From: Hordeum vulgare subsp. vulgare
Lineage: Eukaryota; Streptophyta; Magnoliopsida; Poales; Poaceae
NCBI RefSeq assembly: GCF_904849725.1
Contig: NC_058523.1
Location: forward strand, 206,859,689-206,923,688
DNA: 64,000 bases
Direction: 5' to 3'
Under the pieces are notes generated by a model. The model was given only the letters and a program-made list of their open reading frames with translations. It did no database searches and was not told where the DNA came from. A program made the position numbers and the translations under genes. Positions 36,216 to 46,209 of the stretch are shown piece after piece; positions within the stretch are counted from its first letter, which is position 1, and each line of letters begins with the position of its first letter.

Positions 36216-37440
36216 TGGATCTACAATATTTATAAAGATAACTTTTAGACTAAGTTCATTATAATCAAGTTCATCTTATCAAATTATGTTATGAACTCCC
36301 ACTTAAACTGACATCCCTCTAGTCATCTGAGTGTTACATGATCCATGTCGACTAGCCCGTGTCCGATCATCACGTGAGACGAACTAGTCCTCAATGGTGA
36401 GCATCATGTATTCGAGGCCTTGCCTGTACATGTTAGGCTCGTCGAGTCAACCTAAGTGTTCTGCGTGTGTAAATCTGGCTTACACACGTTGTATGCGAAC
36501 GTTAGAACCTATCACACCCGATCATCACGTGGTTCTTCGAGACAATCATCCTTCGCAACGGTGCAGACTTAGGGGAATACCTTTCTCGAAATTTTATGAG
36601 GGGTCATCTTATTAAGCTACCGTCGTTCTAAGCAATCAGATGAAAAACATGATAAACATCACATGCAATCATATAGTGACATGATATGTCCATTATCGTC
36701 TTTGCTCCTTTGATCTCCATCTTAGGGGCATCGCTTGATCATCATCGTCACCGGTGTGACACCATGATGTCCATCATCATGATCTCCATCATTGTGTCTC
36801 CGCGAAGTTGTCACGCCAACTATTACTTCTACTACTATAGCTAACCATTAGCAATGAAGTAAAGTAATAAACACATGGCGTTGCATCTCATACAATAAAT
36901 TAAGACAACTCCTATGGCTCATGTCGGTTGTCATACTCATCGACATGAAAGTCATGAATCCTATTACAAGAACATGATCATATTATACATCACACATGTA
37001 GCATCACATCCTTTGGCCATATCACATCACATAGCAAACCCTGCAAAAACAAGTTAGATGTCCTCTAATTGTTGTTGCAAGTTTTACGTGGCTGATTTGG
37101 GTATCTAGCAAGAACACCTTCTTACCTACGTGACAGCCATAACGTTGATATGCCAAGGCTATTTACCCTTCATAAGGACCCTTTTCATCGAATCCAATCC
37201 GACTAGAGTGGGAGAGACAGACACCCGCTAGCCACCTTATGCACCATGTGCATGTCAGGCGGTGGAACCAGTCTCATGTAAGCGTACGTGTAAAGTCGGT
37301 CCGGGCCGCTTCATCCCACAATACCGCCGGAAAAGGATACAACTAGTAACGACAAGCAATTGACAAAATCAGCACCCATAACTTTTGTGTTCTACTCGTG
37401 CAAAGAATCTACGCATAGAAAACCTTGGCTCGGATGCAAT
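36216..37440 (-). other. Leader and primer-binding site of D
   Basis: About 1.2 kb between the 5' LTR and the gag start, as is usual for BARE-1-type elements. Next to the LTR, plus-strand 37424-37440 reads on the sense strand ATTGCATCCGAGCCAAG, a degenerate form of the initiator-Met primer site (ATTGGTATCAGAGCC). The rest is AT-rich and non-coding and in the family holds dimerisation and packaging signals. The small frame 36394-36615 looks fortuitous. Confidence 0.7.
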
Positions 37441-37627
37441 TGTTGGGTAACGTAGTAAGTTCAAAATTTTCCTACGCCATACAAGGATCTATCTATGGAG
37501 AGACCAGCCACGACCAAGAGGGGAGATCATCTTATTACCTTTGAAGATCGCTAAGTGGAAGCGTTAGTATGAAAGCGTTACCTTCGCCAAGCACCGCGGA
37601 GGACGAGGAAGGAGAGAGGTAGGGCTG

Positions 37628-37665
<38 letters not shown>

Positions 37666-37920
37666 GTATCTCAAATCAACCCCAATAACCTTGGTATTTA
37701 TAGGAGGGAGGGAGGAGGGTGTGCCACCTCAAGGGTTTCCGCCCTAGGGGTGGCGGCAGCCCATCTCGGGCCAAGGGGGGCGGCGGTCAGGGTGGAGAGG
37801 GGAGGGCGACGCCCTAGGTGGGCCTTGGGCCACCTCCCACGCCTAGGGTTTGCCCCTCCACCTCCTTGGTGCGCCTTGGGCTGGGTGGGAGGCGCACCAG
37901 CCCACCAAGAGCCTGGTTCC
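37441..37920 (-). repeat. 5' LTR (sense) of D, inner part
   Basis: This starts tgttgggtaacgtag on the plus strand (the LTR end in the sense direction) and runs to the E insertion. It matches 30444 onward but lacks about 200 bp and has a short filler (agcgttacc) at about 37574-37582. It carries a GA microsatellite (about 37638-37662) and a TATA box on the minus strand near 37693-37702. The last five bases (gttcc) are the E target duplication. Confidence 0.9.
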
Positions 37921-39526
37921 TGATACGTCTCCATCGTATCTACTTTTCCAAACTCTTTTGCCCTTGTTTTGGACTCTCATTTGCATGATTTGAATGGAAC
38001 TAACGTGGACTGATGTTGTTTTTTTTGTGCAGAAATCAAAGTTCTCCAAACGTCCTGAAAATTTACGGGGAGCATTTTTGGAAAATATGAAAAATATCCG
38101 CGCCAAGTTCCATCTGAGGGGGTGGGCCAGTGGGCCACAAGCCGTGGCTCCGCCACCCACCTGGTGGCGGTGGGCAGGCTTGTGGGGCTCCCATAGCTCT
38201 GCCGCCCCCAACCTCAGGTCTATAAGTTCCCTTTCGTCCCAGAAAAAATAAAAAGAGAAGATTTCGTCGCGTTTGCGATACGGAGGCGCCGCCACAACAT
38301 GTTCTTCATCTTGAGGGCAGATCTGGAGTCCGTTTTGGGCTCCGGAGAGGGAAAATCGTCGCCATCGTCATCATCAACCTTCTTCCCTCTCCTATTCCAT
38401 GAAGCTCTTCGTCGTTCGTGAGTAATCTATTCGTAGGCTCGCCGGGCGGTGATGAGTAGGATGAGATCTATCATGTAATCGAGTTAGTTTTGATCGGGAT
38501 TGATCCCTAGTATCCACTATGTTCTGAGATTGATGTTGCTACTACTTTGCCATGCTTAATGCTTGTCACTAGGGCCCGAGTGCCATGATTTCAGATCTGA
38601 AATTATTATGTTGCCACCAATATATGTGTGTTTTAGATCCGATCTTGCAAGTTGTAGTTACCTACTATGTCTTATGATCCGGCAACCCTGGAGTGACAAT
38701 AACCGGAACCACTCCTGGTGATGACCATAGTTTGAGGAGTTCATGTGTTCCCCAACTGCTAATGCGTTGGTCCGGTTCTTTATTAAAAGGAGAACCTTAA
38801 TATCCCATAGTTTCCTTTTGGACCCCGCTACCATGGGAGGGATGGACGATAGATGTCATGCAAGTTCTTTTTCCTAAGCACGTATGACGACACACGGAAT
38901 GCATGCCTACATCACATTGACGAACGGGAGCTAGCCACATATCTCTCTGTGTTATAACTATTGCATGATGAATATCATCAAAACAAATCACCGACCCATT
39001 GCCTACGAGTTTTTCCTAGTGCTGTTGTTGTTACTTGTCTTGCTCTGTTGTTACTACTGTTACTGCTGCTGTTACTTGTCTTGCTCTGCTGTTACTATTG
39101 TTGCTGCTGCTGTTACTTGTCTTGCTCTGCTGCTACTGTTGCTACTACTGTCGCTTGCTACTGTTGCTACTTGCTACTGCTGTCACTACTCATGTTCCTT
39201 GCCACTACCGTTACTCGCTACTTTGTTGCTACTACTTTGCTTGCAGATACTAATTTTCAGGTGTAGTTGAATCTGAAAAATTCAGCTGCTAATACTCGAG
39301 AGTATTCTCTCACCTCCTATTTGGCGACCAACAAATTTGGGTCGAATACTCTACCCTCGAAAACTGCTACGATCCCACGCGCTGGTGGGCCGTCAACAAC
39401 ATTCTTCTAGTTTCGATTGCCGGAGAGTGCTAGCAACATTCTTCTGGTGCCATTGTCGGGGAAGGTCTGCTGTTACAGAGTCAGCATTTTTCTGGCGCCG
39501 TTGCCGGGGAAGCACAGCTGACATCA
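37921..39526 (+). repeat. 5' LTR of element E
   Basis: 1606 bp, highly similar to 46210-47810. A possible TATA element (tctataag) is near 38218, followed by a GC-rich region and a conserved block (about 38270-38420). From 38995 to 39240 there is a repeated pattern of about 54 bp (ttacttgtcttgctctg with gttactactg variants), which gives meaningless poly-Leu/Tyr frames. The last 120 bp hold several copies of a primer-site-like motif. Confidence 0.92.
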
Positions 39527-39535
39527 ACATTTCTC

Positions 39536-39553
39536 TGGCGCCGTTGCTAGGGA
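39536..39553 (+). other. Primer-binding site of E (tRNA-Asp type)
   Basis: tggcgccgttgctaggga, ten bases after the LTR end. It is complementary to the 3' end of plant tRNA-Asp with two mismatches at the ta. A perfect match, tggcgccgttgccgggga, lies 43 bases upstream inside the LTR (39493-39510). Confidence 0.75.
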
Positions 39554-39603
39554 GGTATTGCTATATTCTCTGAGTTACTTGGGATTTATATCTGCTGATC
39601 ACT

Positions 39604-41843
39604 ATGAAGAATCTGAAGGATCCGAAGACCAAAGTCTTGCCCTCAACTACGAGGGGAGGTAAGGAATTGCCATCTAGCTCTGCACTTGATTCATCTTCAG
39701 TTATGAGTAAGTTTGCGACATCACCTCCTGCTAGAAATCTTGATATGTCGTCTGTGCTTGATGATGCTTATGATGCTACTGCTAGAGATGCTATGCTTGA
39801 TACTATGCGTGATACTGCTTTGCCTGAGGATGCTAGAGATGCTATTTTTCCTGATGATGTTATGCTTGATATTGCTAGAGATGCTACTTTCCCTGATGTT
39901 CCACTAGGGGTATTCCTTGATGCTCATATTGCTAGATTTACTGCCAATGCTCGTGATGCTTCTAAAACTACAGATACTATTGAGATAGAACCTGCTTTTG
40001 TTCCTGCTAGATCTAGCTCTCGTAGATATTAATTGCCTGGTATACCTGAGGGTTACGTTATGGAGGGAGAGATAGCTGATGATTTTCTTGCGTGTAAGGA
40101 TGCCTATGACGCTGAGAAATTACTTGTCAAGTGGAAGGAAATATCTCTGAAAGCTAGGATGAAAGACGACCCGAAGTTTGCCACTTCACCTATCTTTATC
40201 ACCGATAAGGGTTATGAATTCTCTGTCGACCCTGAGATAATCTCTCTAGTTGAATCTGATCCTTTTCACGGTTATGAGTCTGAGACGGTCGTAGCCCATC
40301 TTGCCAAACTACATGATATAGCCACCCTTTTCACTAATGAGGAGAAGATCCGTCACTACTATATCCTTAAGTTGTTTCCTTTCTCTCTAAAGGATGACGC
40401 TAAATCCTGGTTCACCTCTCTTGCTCCTGGATGTGTGAGTAGTCCCCAGGATATGGTCTATTACTTCTGTGAGAAATATTTCCCTGCCCATAAGAAGGAA
40501 GCTGCCTTCAGGAAATATACAACTTTGCTCAACTCCAAGAAGAGAGTCCCCCACAAGCTTGGGGGAGCCTCGTCCAGCTACAAAATGCTTTGCCTGATCA
40601 CCTTCTTAAGAAGAACGAGATACTTGATATCCTCTATAACGGACTTACCGATGACTCTATAGACCATCTAGATAGTTGTGCCGTTTGTGTTTTTAGGGAA
40701 CGAACTATAGAACAAGCTGAGACCCTACTGAATAACATCTTCATCAACAATAATGCTTGGACTATTCCCGAACCACCTCCTAAGCAAACTCCTAAGAAAA
40801 GAGGTATTCTATTCCTCAGTCCCGAAGATATGCATGAAGCTAAGAAATCTATGCAAGAGAAAGGCATTAGATCTCAAGAAGTCAAAAATCTACAACCTAT
40901 CGAAGAGATCCATGGTCTCGATAACCCTATACAGGTAGTAGAAGTGAATTCTCTGCGTAGGTTTGATGAGAGTGATATTCCTTTTGACAAACCTGCTAGC
41001 CTATGCTTTGATGAATTTGACAACTTTGTTGACAAACAACAGAGTTTCAATGATTATGTTAGCGGACATTTGGAACAAAGTACTCGTATGCTTAGCCATT
41101 GAAGTGCTTGTGTAGACAGAAATGTCAATGATCTGAAGCTTCTGAGTAAACATGCCTCTATGATTACTACTGAGGTAGAACAAGTACTTAAAGCTCAGAA
41201 TGACCTGCTCAATAAATTAAATGACAACCCTGTTAGAGTCATCACTAGAGGAGGCAAAATGACTCAGGAACCTTTGTATCCTGAAGGTCATCCTAAGAGA
41301 ATTGATCAAGATTCTCAAGGAATCAATGCTGATACACCCAGTCATCCTAAGGAAAAGAAGAAGGATGATAGAAACCTACACGCCAGTTCACCAAATACTG
41401 TCACACCTGAAGAACCTAATGATTTTTATGCGTGTGATGCAGAAACACAATCTGGTGATGAACACGAACCTGGTGACAATATGGACAGTGATGTTCATAA
41501 TAATGCTCAACCTAGCAATGATGAGGATGTGGAGATTGAACCTACAGTTAATCCTGATAACCCACAACCGAAAAGATACGATAAGAATGACTTCACTGCT
41601 AGGAAGCATGGTAAAGAAAGGGAGCCATGGGTTCAGAGATCTATGCCCTTTCCTCCTATGCCATCCAAGAAAAAGGATGATGAGGATTTTGAGCGTTTCG
41701 TTGAGATGATAAGACCCATCTTTCTGCAGACGCGGTTAACTGATATGCTCAAGATGTCTTTGTATTCCAAGTACATGAAAGATATCGTGACTAATAAACA
41801 GAAGATATCGGATCTGGAGATCTCCACCATGCTTGTCAATTAG
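39604..41843 (+). pseudogene. gag of element E, broken
   Basis: The start is MKNLKDPKTKVLPSTTRGG at 39604. The first part has a repeat rich in Asp-Ala-Arg (ARDAMLDTMRDTALPEDARDA). After an in-frame stop at 40030-40032 the Gag core follows (EKIRHYYILKLFPFSLKDDA, WFTSLAPG), typical of Sabrina/WHAM and the Retrotrans_gag family. A frameshift between about 40540 and 40600 leads to LLKKNEILDILYNGLTDD and FRERTIEQAETLLNNI. Further in-frame stops are at 41100-41102 and 41841-41843. The C-terminal part is acidic and charged (41300-41560). It would form particles. The frame goes on into the protease. Confidence 0.88.
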
Positions 41844-41885
41844 AATTTCAAAGGTGTAACTCCTAAGAAACTTGGTGATCCCGGA

Positions 41886-42407
41886 GTGCCCACTATACCT
41901 TGCTCTATTAAAGAAAACTACGTAAGAACTGCCTTATGTGACCTTGGAGCCGGTATTAGTGTTATGCCGCTCTCTCTCTATCATAGACTTGAATTGGATA
42001 AGTTGACACCCACTGAAATTTCTCTGCAAATGGCCGACAAATCAACTGCTTTCCCTATCGGCATTTGCGAGGATGTGCCTGTTGTGGTTGCTAACACCAC
42101 TATCTTAACAGACTTTGTTATCTTGGATATTCTCGAGGACGATGCCATGGCTGTCATCCTCGGAAGACCCTTTTTAAACACTGCAGGGGCTGTTATAGAT
42201 TACGACAAAGGCAATGTCACTTTCCATGTCAACGGTAATGAGCACAGAGTGCACTTTCCGAAGAAACGATATCAAGTACATTGCATCAATGCTATTGAAA
42301 AGACTTCATCGATTCTTATTGGGAGCTTTGAATGCCCTATTCCTCGTGTCAAGATGAAGTATGATTTGCTTGTTGGGGAGATACATATCCCCATTGAGGT
42401 GACTTAG
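41886..42407 (+). pseudogene. Aspartic protease domain of E (end of the gag-pro frame)
   Basis: This is in the same frame as the last part of gag. It contains the active-site phrase CDLGAGISVMPLSLY (Asp codon at 41940), then VVVANTTILTDFVILDI and the second conserved phrase VILGRPFLNTAGAVID, all standard for gypsy/Athila retropepsins. It would cleave the Gag polyprotein. The domain itself is open, but it is separated from gag by a stop at 41841. It ends at a stop (42405-42407) where a polymerase frame would start in an autonomous relative; none does. Confidence 0.88.
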
Positions 42408-43206
42408 TGGCTATTTGAAAATTCTCCGTTCTCTCTTGCGATTCGAGAAGGTTTTGTCATGAGGACTTGATCAACCCCATTGACGGATTTCTTTCAATGA
42501 CCACGAAATGGATGAATCAAAGAGTCACATACCTCTGTTTTGAGCTTTCATTTTCTGTTGCTTAGAAGAAAAATGATAGAATTAGTTTAGCTTGTCCTGT
42601 TTTCTGTTTTAGCGTCCCGGAGAAAAATACCTCGAAAATAAAAGTTCTCCGATGGTCCTGAAAATTTAGTATGATTTTTTCTGGAATTTTTGAAAATTAC
42701 TGGGCCTGAGAGTTGGCCTGGGGGCCAGACCAGTGGGCCACAAGCACTGCCATCGCCACCCCCCTGGTGGCGGAGTGCAAGCTTGTGGGGCCCACAGGGA
42801 CCCCCTCCACTCATTCCATGCTCCCAGCCTCGTCTCCCACCTCCAGAAAAAATTGTTTCGCAGCTCAAACCCATGTTCTTGCTCATTTGGATGTGATTTT
42901 CGATCTCCTTGCTCAAAGCACCATTCTCCGAACCGTTTTGGGGAAATTACTCCTTGGTAAGTGACTCCTCTATTGGTCCAATAAGTTTCTACTCTAGTGC
43001 TTTATCCTTCGCGTGTTCTTGCTACCTTGGTGACCCTGTTCTTGAGCTAGAAATGTTGATTTTAGCTGGTCCCAGGAGTTTTAGCGTGTGATACGGTCTC
43101 TAGGCACTAGTAGGAATAGTTGCTACAAGTTGGGTTAATATTGATTCACTTTTCTTTCGAAGTCTCTAAAAATTTCAGAATTTTTCACAGCTAGAGACAG
43201 GAAAAG
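42408..43206 (+). other. Spacer of E with LTR-like segment
   Basis: About 0.8 kb between the protease and the second ORF. Positions about 42640-42860 resemble the LTR of the same element (38035-38245): both have a 'gttctcc...cctgaaaattta' phrase, then 'ccagtgggccacaag', 'ctggtggcgg', 'gcttgtggggc' and a 'cagaaaaaa' phrase. No reverse transcriptase remains are seen. Confidence 0.65.
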
Positions 43207-44298
43207 ATGAAGAGGTTCTTGACAGGCTCTTCAAGCCGTAACCCCAAGGAGGATGAGAAGAACCACCCCAAGTACATAGTCCCTCGAGTTACAGAAGTTC
43301 TAGCGTGCGAGTGGCCAAGTGATGAATTCTTGCGCGCCGCCGGACTTTATGAAGACTTTTATTACTTGGTGAGGAACGCATGTCTTACTACGTTCGTTGC
43401 AGATAAGTGCTCACAATACCTCCTCCTCACCACTATTTTCGTTCAAAGCTTCAACTTTTATCCGAGGAAGAATCCTCCCATGGTTGAGTTCATGATATAC
43501 GATGTCCGCCAGTGCATGACGCTACAGGATTTTTGCAATGTATGCAAATTACCTTATGTTGGGGATATCCGTGACCCTCGTCCACGGGACTTGGAGGATT
43601 TCATTGGTACTATTGCTGTTGGAGAGGAGAGAGGAGTGTCTCGCACTAGAATTGCTAGCATACATTTTCCTGTGCTTCGGTACTTCTCACTATTTGTGGG
43701 AAAATGTTTGATTGGCTGTGGGGAGGCTGGATCACTTAGTTCTCCAGACCTTGTGGTTTTGCGCGAAGGCCTTTATAACGATAGGACTTATAGCCTAGGT
43801 GCTATAGTAGCCCAGCGGTTGAACATCAACCGTTCCAAGGGTGTCGTCTATGGAGGTATCTATGCTACCTGTCTTGCCACACACTTTGAGATACCCATTA
43901 TACTAGGAGAAGAAGGAGAGATGCTTCTCCCTGAGAAATATATGGATTATGACAGCATGGTTCGCCATGATTTTCTGGATAGAGATGCTAGTAGACGGAT
44001 GATTTATAACCTGGTATTTAGTCAGGGTACTCGAGAGACTATTACTTTGCCTGCTCCTTCTTTGTTCGATCTTCATGCAGGCAGGTACACTATTATGCCC
44101 CTCGGAAATCTACGCATATTGGGGCTTGGCCCAACCACAGGCGCCCGTGCCCGAGCCGCTAGTCGAGTACTAGATGCCAGTTTATCAGTGGGAGCCAGAG
44201 GAGCTCACACAGCAGTGGAATTCACAGTCTGCTCCAGAGTATCCTGGAGATGGCGATTTCCCACCATGGGAGTAGACCGAGCTAGGCCAAAAGCCTAA
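43207..44298 (+). CDS. Second ORF of element E (Athila ORF-like protein), intact
   Basis: 363 codons, MKRFLTGSSSRNPKEDEKNH to a stop at 44296-44298, with no break. It resembles the ORF found downstream of gag-pro in Sabrina/WHAM elements and the plant 'Athila ORF' family, with phrases EWPSDEFLRAAGLYEDFYY, DVRQCMTLQDFCNVCKLPY and RYFSLFVGKCLIG. Its function is unknown. No membrane segment or enzyme motif is evident, so calling it an envelope is not justified. The C-terminal 50 residues are low in complexity (Ala/Arg). It has stayed open while gag decayed. A motif identical to the element's polypurine tract follows it at once (44297-44310). Confidence 0.75.
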   Translation: MKRFLTGSSSRNPKEDEKNHPKYIVPRVTEVLACEWPSDEFLRAAGLYEDFYYLVRNACLTTFVADKCSQYLLLTTIFVQSFNFYPRKNPPMVEFMIYDVRQCMTLQDFCNVCKLPYVGDIRDPRPRDLEDFIGTIAVGEERGVSRTRIASIHFPVLRYFSLFVGKCLIGCGEAGSLSSPDLVVLREGLYNDRTYSLGAIVAQRLNINRSKGVVYGGIYATCLATHFEIPIILGEEGEMLLPEKYMDYDSMVRHDFLDRDASRRMIYNLVFSQGTRETITLPAPSLFDLHAGRYTIMPLGNLRILGLGPTTGARARAASRVLDASLSVGARGAHTAVEFTVCSRVSWRWRFPTMGVDRARPKA

Positions 44299-46209
44299 GC
44301 TTGGGGGAGTACGTGTTCTCACCGACTTTACATTCATGCTTATGCTTTCACTTTGTTAGCCGGTGTTTATACTTTGCCACTGTATTATCCATGCTAGTTT
44401 ATTTTCGTTTTCTTGTTTTCTTGTTTTGTGTCCTTTTGAGAAAACCCAAAAAGATTTTCTTTCTTATTTTGCTTGTTGGGAGTTTTCCCGTGCAAATAGT
44501 TTTATTTTTCTTTGGGTCAAGGTAGAAGATATTGGTTACAATGTTTAGTGGTTCTTGCATGCTTACTTGTTTAACTTTCAAAGAGACATATTACTTTGTC
44601 TTCTCCTTTGTGTTTGCCTGCAGATGCAGCTTAGTCCAATGCACGAGCACTCTTATTATCGTTCACAACGTTTGATCGTGCAAATGAAAGGCAATAATGA
44701 TGATATATGATGAAGTGACTGACTGGAAAGCTGGTATGAACTCTATCTATTTTGTTTTTGTAAATATCACTAGCTTGTGGACCCAGATTTAGCTTTGTTG
44801 TGAGAGAACCATGTTTGCAATGAAAACTTAGAGATCATAGTTTCTCATGCCATGCTTATTTAGCTAGGAGCTTATAATGGTTTGTCTTGATTGCCAACAA
44901 AGATTTTGAGATGACTATGATGTAGTATGATAGGATGGTATTCTCCTTTGAATGTTTCAAGTGGCTTGACTTGGCGCATGTTCATGCATGTAGTTGAAAC
45001 AAAATCAACATAGCCTCTATGATGTTCGTGTTCATGGTGATTTATATCCTGTTCATGCTTGCATTCAATGTTAGTCAAACTCATTGCATCTTGATGATTG
45101 TTGTCGCTCTCTAGTTGGTCGCTTTCCAGTCTTTTGCTAGCCTACACTTGTACTAAGCGGAATACTGCCTGTGCATCCACCTCCGTAAACCCAAAAGTTT
45201 TTCCATGAGAGTCCACCATACCTACCTATTTGCGGTATCTACCTGCCGTTCCAAGTAAATTTGCATCTGCCACTCTCGAAACCTTCAAGAAATAATCTGT
45301 TTTGCATGCCCGAACCGCTCATGTGGTGACAGGGGGCTATTGGTATCTTCCATGCTAGGAGTGTTATCCTCGACATGTGTTTATTCACTGTCATTCACGA
45401 GAAAGTGGACGGTAATTGGAATGCCCAGTTCCACGCTTAACTCGGTAATTGGAATGCCCAGTTCCACGGATTGATGTTAGTTTGGACGGTACCCGAGGAT
45501 TCGGCTAGCTGTGGAGTGTGATTGATTGGTCGTGGGTGAGTTATAACTTTACTTTTCTGTTTGGGAACCGCCTATAGAATGAGTAGCATGGAAGGTATTG
45601 AGAACTCTTGGTCATTGCGTTGACAATGAAAGCATGCCACCCAAAATTATTATCTCTGTTTTCAAACCTTGAGCTCTGGCACCTCTGCAAATCAATGCTT
45701 CCCTCTGCGAAGGGCCTATCTATTTATTTTCCTCTTGAGTCATCCTCCTCTTTTGTAAGCACCAATTAGAGAGCACCTCTGTCAATTTTATGCTTTGCTT
45801 TTGATTGATATTGAGTATTACTATGACTGGATCTTTGTTACTATGAATTACAATGTTTAGTCTGCCCTTGATCTTTGAAAGTGCTCTGCATTTATGTTTT
45901 GCGGTGTCAGAAAGAGCTAGCGAGATACCACCTATTCATATTGCTTCATGCTTGTTTTGATTGAAGTGTTGGTATTTGAAAGTCATTATTATTTGCTCGT
46001 TAGCTGATTATGCCATTGATATTAGTTTACCGTGAGACCTTTGTGTCATTTGCTTATGTGGTTAACTTGTGATCTTGCTGAAATTCTGGTTATGAGTTAG
46101 ACATAGTTGGAACAACAAGATCAAACAGATTTTGTCAAAGTTTTTCTTCCTCTCTCAGTTTGTCAACTGACTTGCTTGAGGACAAGCAAGGTTTTAAGCT
46201 TGGGGGAGT
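44299..46209 (+). other. 3' spacer and polypurine tract of E
   Basis: 1.9 kb without coding sequence. It contains the three blocks shared with N and H (about 45148-45240, 45703-45735 and 46172-46209). The polypurine tract is aagcttgggggagt at 46196-46209. An identical copy of that tract opens the spacer at 44297-44310. Frames such as 44301-44525 are low-complexity (Phe/Leu). Confidence 0.75.

Noticed and set aside
38961..39270. Poly-Leu/Tyr frames that look like membrane proteins
   Set aside because: They are products of the repeated gttactactg/cttgctctg pattern in the E LTR and recur in the 3' LTR; no start context or conservation as protein.
43207..44298. Second ORF of E as an envelope protein
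   Set aside because: No signal peptide, membrane segment or cleavage motif can be seen; resemblance is to the Athila ORF group of unknown function.
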